From Rubrobacter sp. (lineage in GTDB: Bacteria > Actinomycetota > Rubrobacteria > Rubrobacterales > Rubrobacteraceae), in NCBI GenBank assembly GCA_016781635.1, contig JADDPY010000002.1, forward strand, positions 1-8,927: 8,927 nucleotides of DNA. Direction: 5' to 3'. The notes below the pieces were generated by a model. That model was not told the origin of the DNA and ran no database searches. It saw only the letters and a list, made by a program, of their open reading frames with translations. Shown piece by piece: positions 5,521-8,927 of the stretch (position 1 is its first letter; each line of letters begins with the position of its first letter). The translations under genes were made by a program, and so were the position numbers.

Positions 5521-7450
5521 AGCTGACGGAGTGGGGGACGGGGGACTTCGGGAGCCGGACGTCGAAGGTGGAGCCCGTACCCACCGCGCTCTGCACGGCG
5601 AGGGTGCCGCCGTGCAGGTCGACGATCTGCTTGCTGATGGCGAGGCCCAGGCCGCTGCCGCCGGTTGCCCGCGAGCGGTCCTTGTTCACCCGGTAGAAGC
5701 GGTCGAAAAGTTGGGGCAGGTCCTCCTCGGGGATGCCGACCCCCGTATCCGAGATGCGTACGGTTACGTGATCCCTCTCGTCGAGGACCGAGACGCGCAC
5801 CTTACCGCCCGGGTCGGTGTACTTTATGGCGTTGTCCAGCAGGTTGAGCAGGACCTGATAGATCTTCTGAGCGTCGCAGACGCAAGAAGTGTGGGGAGAG
5901 TTCTCCGAGGCGTCGTAGTGGAGCTCGATGCCGAACCTCCGAGCCTTGGACTCGATGCCGTTCATGGCGCTCCTGACCACCTCGTCGAGGTCACTCGGCG
6001 CGACCTCCAGAGAATACTGGCGCGAATCCATCTGGGCGAGGGTCAGGAGCTCCTCGACCATGCCGCGGATACGCTTGAGCTCCCCGTCTGCCAGCTCCAA
6101 CGCCCTGTGCTCCAGGGGATCCAACCTGTCGCGCGCCCGCTCGATAAGATCCATCGCGCTCTGGATCGTGGTTAGCGGCGTCCTGAGCTCGTGCGAGACG
6201 TCCGAGACGAAAGCGGTCTTCGCCCTCTCCAACGAGCGGTACTCCGTGATATCCCGGACAGCCAGGATCGCGCCACCGAGAGCACCGTTGGCGGGAGCGC
6301 CGGAGTACCCGTCGGCGGAGCCGTCGGTCGCATCGTACTTCGGGTCTTGCATGCGGGCCGCGTACGCCCAGTAGGTCTTCTCGCCGACCTCGATCTCGCG
6401 GACGGCGGCGCCGGTCCGCATGGCCTCACGCAGGCATTCGAGAAGTGCTTTGGGGGCGCCGAGCTGAGCGAGCGAGCGGCCGTGGTCGGAGGCCAGGTTT
6501 ATCCCCAGGATCCGGGCGGCGGCGGGGTTGGTCATGGTTATCTTCTCGGAGGCGTCCGTGGCGACTACCGCCTCGGGCGAAGCTTCGAGGACCGCTTCCA
6601 GGCGGCCCTTCTGGCGCCGCATCTCGCCGACATAGTGCTGCACCTCCCTCGCCATGAAGTTGAAGGAGCGGGCCACCTCGGCGAGCTCGTCGTTCCCCCT
6701 GACCGGCACGAAGCTGTAGTCCCCCGAGGCAACCCTTATAGCGGCGTCGCGTGTTTCGGAGAGTGGGCGCGTGATCTGGCGTGCCAGGAGGAGGCTCGCT
6801 GCCCCCACGAGCAGGACGCTGGTCCCGATAGCGCCGAGGATGCCGTAGCGCAGAAACGAAAGCGTCTCTTCAAGGCCCTTCTCGGGGGAGTCGTAGACGA
6901 GGACGCCCTGCGCCACCCCGTTCGTCCCCATGAGCGGCCAGACCGCTACGTAGCGTGGCGCCCCACCGCCCCCATCGCTACCGAGCCGTACGATCCTTCC
7001 CTCGCCCTTCGGCGACTCCTCCGACCTCGCCAGAACTTCCTTGTCCAAACCGAGCCTACTGTAGGCTCCTTCGGGCGCGGTCGGCCTCCCCGCGTCGTCC
7101 CTCGCCGCCAGAGGTTCCCCATCCGGGCTCGCATAAAGCACCCCGAGGCCCGTCGGGTCCGCCACGGAGCGGACCAACTCCTCGGCGTAGGTGTCCGGAG
7201 CGGGCAGATCCCCGCTCTCCGGGTTGCGCAGGCCCTCCAGAAAGACCCCGGCCCCCGCATTCGCCGTGCGGGAGCGCTGTATCAGTAGCTCCCTCTCCTG
7301 GGCCACCAACCGGTCCTCGGCGAAGTAGTAGAGGACGAGCCCGATCACGAGGCTCGTCGTCGCGGAGATGCCCACAAGGGCCGCGAAGACCCGCGCCCTG
7401 AACGAGAGCCGCCCGGTTAGGGACCTTCCCTTGCGAAGCGTATGCGTCAC
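5510..7450 (-). CDS. Membrane sensor histidine kinase (sensor-HAMP-PAS-HisKA-HATPase)
   Basis: A 646-residue kinase partnered with the adjacent regulator. TM1 is about 21-44 and TM2 about 202-224. They enclose a 157-residue extracytoplasmic sensor with CACHE-like strands (LGVLYASPDGEPLA; YVAVWPLMGTNGVAQGVLVY). HAMP follows at 224-278 (ITRPLSETRDAAIRVASGDY). PAS spans about 285-402, with a glycine/alanine-rich insertion near 370-391. HisKA carries the phospho-acceptor His420 in VSHELRTPL. HATPase_c shows the N box NLLDNAIKY (Asn540), G1 DTGVGI (568-573), F box FDRFYRV and G2 GGSGLGLA (597-604). The PAS domain makes it closer in layout to WalK or PhoR than to MtrB. A CVC motif (523-525) sits just before the helix leading to the N box. 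GTG 7450 is preceded by AGGAG at 10 bases, within the tail of the regulator gene; the gap is 15 bases. Confidence 0.93.
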   Translation of the reverse strand: MTHTLRKGRSLTGRLSFRARVFAALVGISATTSLVIGLVLYYFAEDRLVAQERELLIQRSRTANAGAGVFLEGLRNPESGDLPAPDTYAEELVRSVADPTGLGVLYASPDGEPLAARDDAGRPTAPEGAYSRLGLDKEVLARSEESPKGEGRIVRLGSDGGGGAPRYVAVWPLMGTNGVAQGVLVYDSPEKGLEETLSFLRYGILGAIGTSVLLVGAASLLLARQITRPLSETRDAAIRVASGDYSFVPVRGNDELAEVARSFNFMAREVQHYVGEMRRQKGRLEAVLEASPEAVVATDASEKITMTNPAAARILGINLASDHGRSLAQLGAPKALLECLREAMRTGAAVREIEVGEKTYWAYAARMQDPKYDATDGSADGYSGAPANGALGGAILAVRDITEYRSLERAKTAFVSDVSHELRTPLTTIQSAMDLIERARDRLDPLEHRALELADGELKRIRGMVEELLTLAQMDSRQYSLEVAPSDLDEVVRSAMNGIESKARRFGIELHYDASENSPHTSCVCDAQKIYQVLLNLLDNAIKYTDPGGKVRVSVLDERDHVTVRISDTGVGIPEEDLPQLFDRFYRVNKDRSRATGGSGLGLAISKQIVDLHGGTLAVQSAVGTGSTFDVRLPKSPVPHSVSYAI

Positions 7451-7465
7451 CCGCTAAGAACTCCT

Positions 7466-8179
7466 CTAGGCGCTACGGTTAACGCTCGAAGGCGGCCGGG
7501 CCGCCCGGTACCCTACGCTCGGCACGGTCTGAATGATCTCCGGAGTCTTGGGGTCCCACTCGATCTTGGCCCGCAGCCGCGAGATGTGCACGTCTATGTA
7601 ACGGCTCGCCAGGTAATGAGACGCCGTGGAGATGGCCTCCGAAATCTGGGTCCGCGTGAACGCCCTCCCCGGGCGCCTCATGAGGAGCGCCAGGATCTTG
7701 AACTCCGTCGGCGTAAGCACGAGGACGTCGCCGTCGCGGGTGACGGTGTAGCCGTTCGGGTCGAGCTCCAACGGCCCGAGCTTTAAGGTACCGTCCCGGC
7801 TCTTCCCCTCCTGTCGCCCGAACCTCCTGAGGATCGCCCGGATGCGCGCCAGAAGCTCCTTAGTGTCGAAGGGTTTGGTGATGTAGTCATCGGCCCCGAG
7901 CTCCAGCCCCACGACCTTGTCCACGGACTGGCTCTTTGCCGTAAGCATCACCACGGGAACGTCGGACTTCTCCCGGATCTTCTTGAGCACCTCGAACCCG
8001 CTCATCTTCGGCAGCATAATATCCAGGATGACGAGGTCCAGCTTCTCCCGGTCGATCTCCTTCAAAGCCTCCTGGCCGTCTATCGCGGTGATGACCCGAT
8101 ATCCCTCCGAAGAAAGCACGATCGACATCACCTCGAGGAGCGCCGCATCGTCGTCAACCAGCAAAACGGTTTCTTCCAA
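7466..8179 (-). CDS. OmpR/PhoB-family response regulator, MtrA-like
   Basis: A 237-residue transcription factor activated by the downstream kinase. Receiver domain 4-118: acidic pocket D9-D11, phosphorylated D53 in LVILDIMLPKMSG, T80 in VVMLTAK, and K102 in DYITKPF. A winged-helix DNA-binding domain spans about 132-227, ending RYIDVHISRLRAKIEWD and VGYRA. VDDDAALLEVMSIVL and GLELGADDYITKPF closely resemble M. tuberculosis MtrA, though I cannot score identity. I place the start at TTG 8179 (MEETVLLVDDD). A longer reading from GTG 8278 would span the promoter -10 at 8242-8237 and add 33 residues unlike any receiver domain. GGGAGG at 8197-8192 lies 12 bases from this TTG and 3 bases from an alternative TTG at 8188, so the exact start is uncertain. 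First gene of a four-gene operon. Confidence 0.92.
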   Translation of the reverse strand: MEETVLLVDDDAALLEVMSIVLSSEGYRVITAIDGQEALKEIDREKLDLVILDIMLPKMSGFEVLKKIREKSDVPVVMLTAKSQSVDKVVGLELGADDYITKPFDTKELLARIRAILRRFGRQEGKSRDGTLKLGPLELDPNGYTVTRDGDVLVLTPTEFKILALLMRRPGRAFTRTQISEAISTASHYLASRYIDVHISRLRAKIEWDPKTPEIIQTVPSVGYRAARPPSSVNRSA

Positions 8180-8236
8180 AACCCCCAAAAACCTCCCAGA
8201 GATCCGGCACCGCCACCCGGTACGGACTGTCCCAGC

Positions 8237-8242
8237 ATTATA
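8237..8242 (-). promoter_or_regulatory. -10 element of the response-regulator operon
   Basis: The minus strand has a perfect TATAAT. Transcription would start near 8230, giving a leader of about 50 bases with GGGAGG near its end. No good -35 is seen (AAGTTT at 17 bases; TTCAAG at 20 bases), so the promoter may be weak or activator-dependent, possibly autoregulated. It lies within the longest reading of the regulator ORF, which argues for the downstream TTG start. Confidence 0.55.
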
Positions 8243-8262
8243 CTCCCGCAGGACACGTAAAA

Positions 8263-8283
8263 CTTGAATGTCCGACACTTAGA
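8263..8283 (+). promoter_or_regulatory. HAIR-like candidate HspR operator over the dnaK promoter
   Basis: CTTGAAT, seven bases, then ACTTAGA. The HAIR consensus for HspR is CTTGAGT-N7-ACTCAAG. The left arm matches 6 of 7 and the right arm 4 of 7, with exact spacing. It covers the -35 hexamer and most of the spacer, where a repressor would act. HspR control of dnaK is known in Streptomyces and mycobacteria. The right arm is weak, so this is tentative. Confidence 0.35.
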
Positions 8284-8292
8284 TTTTATACT
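8264..8292 (+). promoter_or_regulatory. dnaK promoter
   Basis: TTGAAT at 8264-8269 and TATACT at 8287-8292 are separated by exactly 17 bases, a good vegetative-sigma promoter. Transcription would begin near 8299, leaving a leader of about 36 bases with GAGGAG at 8324-8329, five bases before the dnaK ATG. Confidence 0.7.
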
Positions 8293-8308
8293 GGCTTTGC
8301 CTTAGATT
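8278..8308 (+). repeat. Direct repeat CTTAGATT flanking the dnaK -10
   Basis: CTTAGATT occurs at 8278-8285 and again at 8301-8308, 23 bases apart start to start, about two helical turns. The copies bracket TATACT. The spacing would place both copies on the same face of the helix, as for tandem regulator sites. The first copy overlaps the HAIR-like right arm. Confidence 0.4.
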
Positions 8309-8313
8309 GTTAG

Positions 8314-8927
<614 letters not shown>

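Noticed and set aside
6191..7288. A 365-codon plus-strand ORF opposite the kinase gene
   Set aside because: Antisense to a clear histidine kinase with all its motifs; the product is low-complexity and rich in Arg, Gly and Pro, as expected for the mirror of a GC-rich gene. The 294-codon ORF at 5291-6175 is rejected for the same reason.

Overview
The window is high-GC bacterial DNA that is almost entirely coding, with frequent GTG and TTG starts. It most resembles an early-branching, Rubrobacter-like member of the Actinomycetota. The pointers are an MtrA-like response regulator followed by a histidine kinase and a beta-propeller lipoprotein (an actinobacterial arrangement), a promoter placed for leaderless transcription, and unusually frequent ATA isoleucine codons for such GC-rich DNA. 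The placement is an inference; Thermoleophilia or another high-GC lineage such as Chloroflexota is possible. I see no mobile element, CRISPR array, rRNA or tRNA.

Layout. Positions 1-680 (minus) hold the 5' part of glycyl-tRNA synthetase. A 95-base divergent spacer follows, with a near-consensus promoter whose -10 sits 7 bases before the ATG of a DUF4126 membrane protein (776-1354, plus). Next is a 2-phosphoglycerate kinase family protein with an N-terminal ATP-cone (1401-2348, plus). A 276-base interval rich in inverted repeats precedes a two-gene plus-strand unit: a YtxH-domain protein (2625-3080) and a GNAT-like protein (3073-3744) that overlap by 8 bases. This unit converges, stop to stop with one base between, on a tightly packed minus-strand operon read from 8179 down to 3746: MtrA-like response regulator, PAS-containing sensor kinase, beta-propeller lipoprotein, and a single-membrane-segment protein. 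Diverging from that operon, dnaK starts at 8335 and runs off the window.

How the genes work together. The four minus-strand genes look like one envelope-sensing module: kinase and regulator, plus two extracytoplasmic proteins made with them. The layout recalls mtrA-mtrB-lpqB of mycobacteria, and also WalRK with its accessory membrane proteins, but it matches neither exactly. The module's promoter and the dnaK promoter are back to back, and a HAIR-like (HspR-type) sequence lies across the dnaK -35 and spacer, so envelope signalling and the heat-shock response may share a control region. GlyRS, DUF4126, the 2PGK-like protein and YtxH-GNAT show no clear functional link to one another.

Most noteworthy: the four-gene signalling operon; the divergent control region with HAIR-like and direct-repeat elements; the bacterial 2PGK homologue whose P-loop lacks the usual lysine; the DnaK insertion of about 22 residues, typical of diderm rather than actinobacterial Hsp70; and the structured interval 2349-2624.
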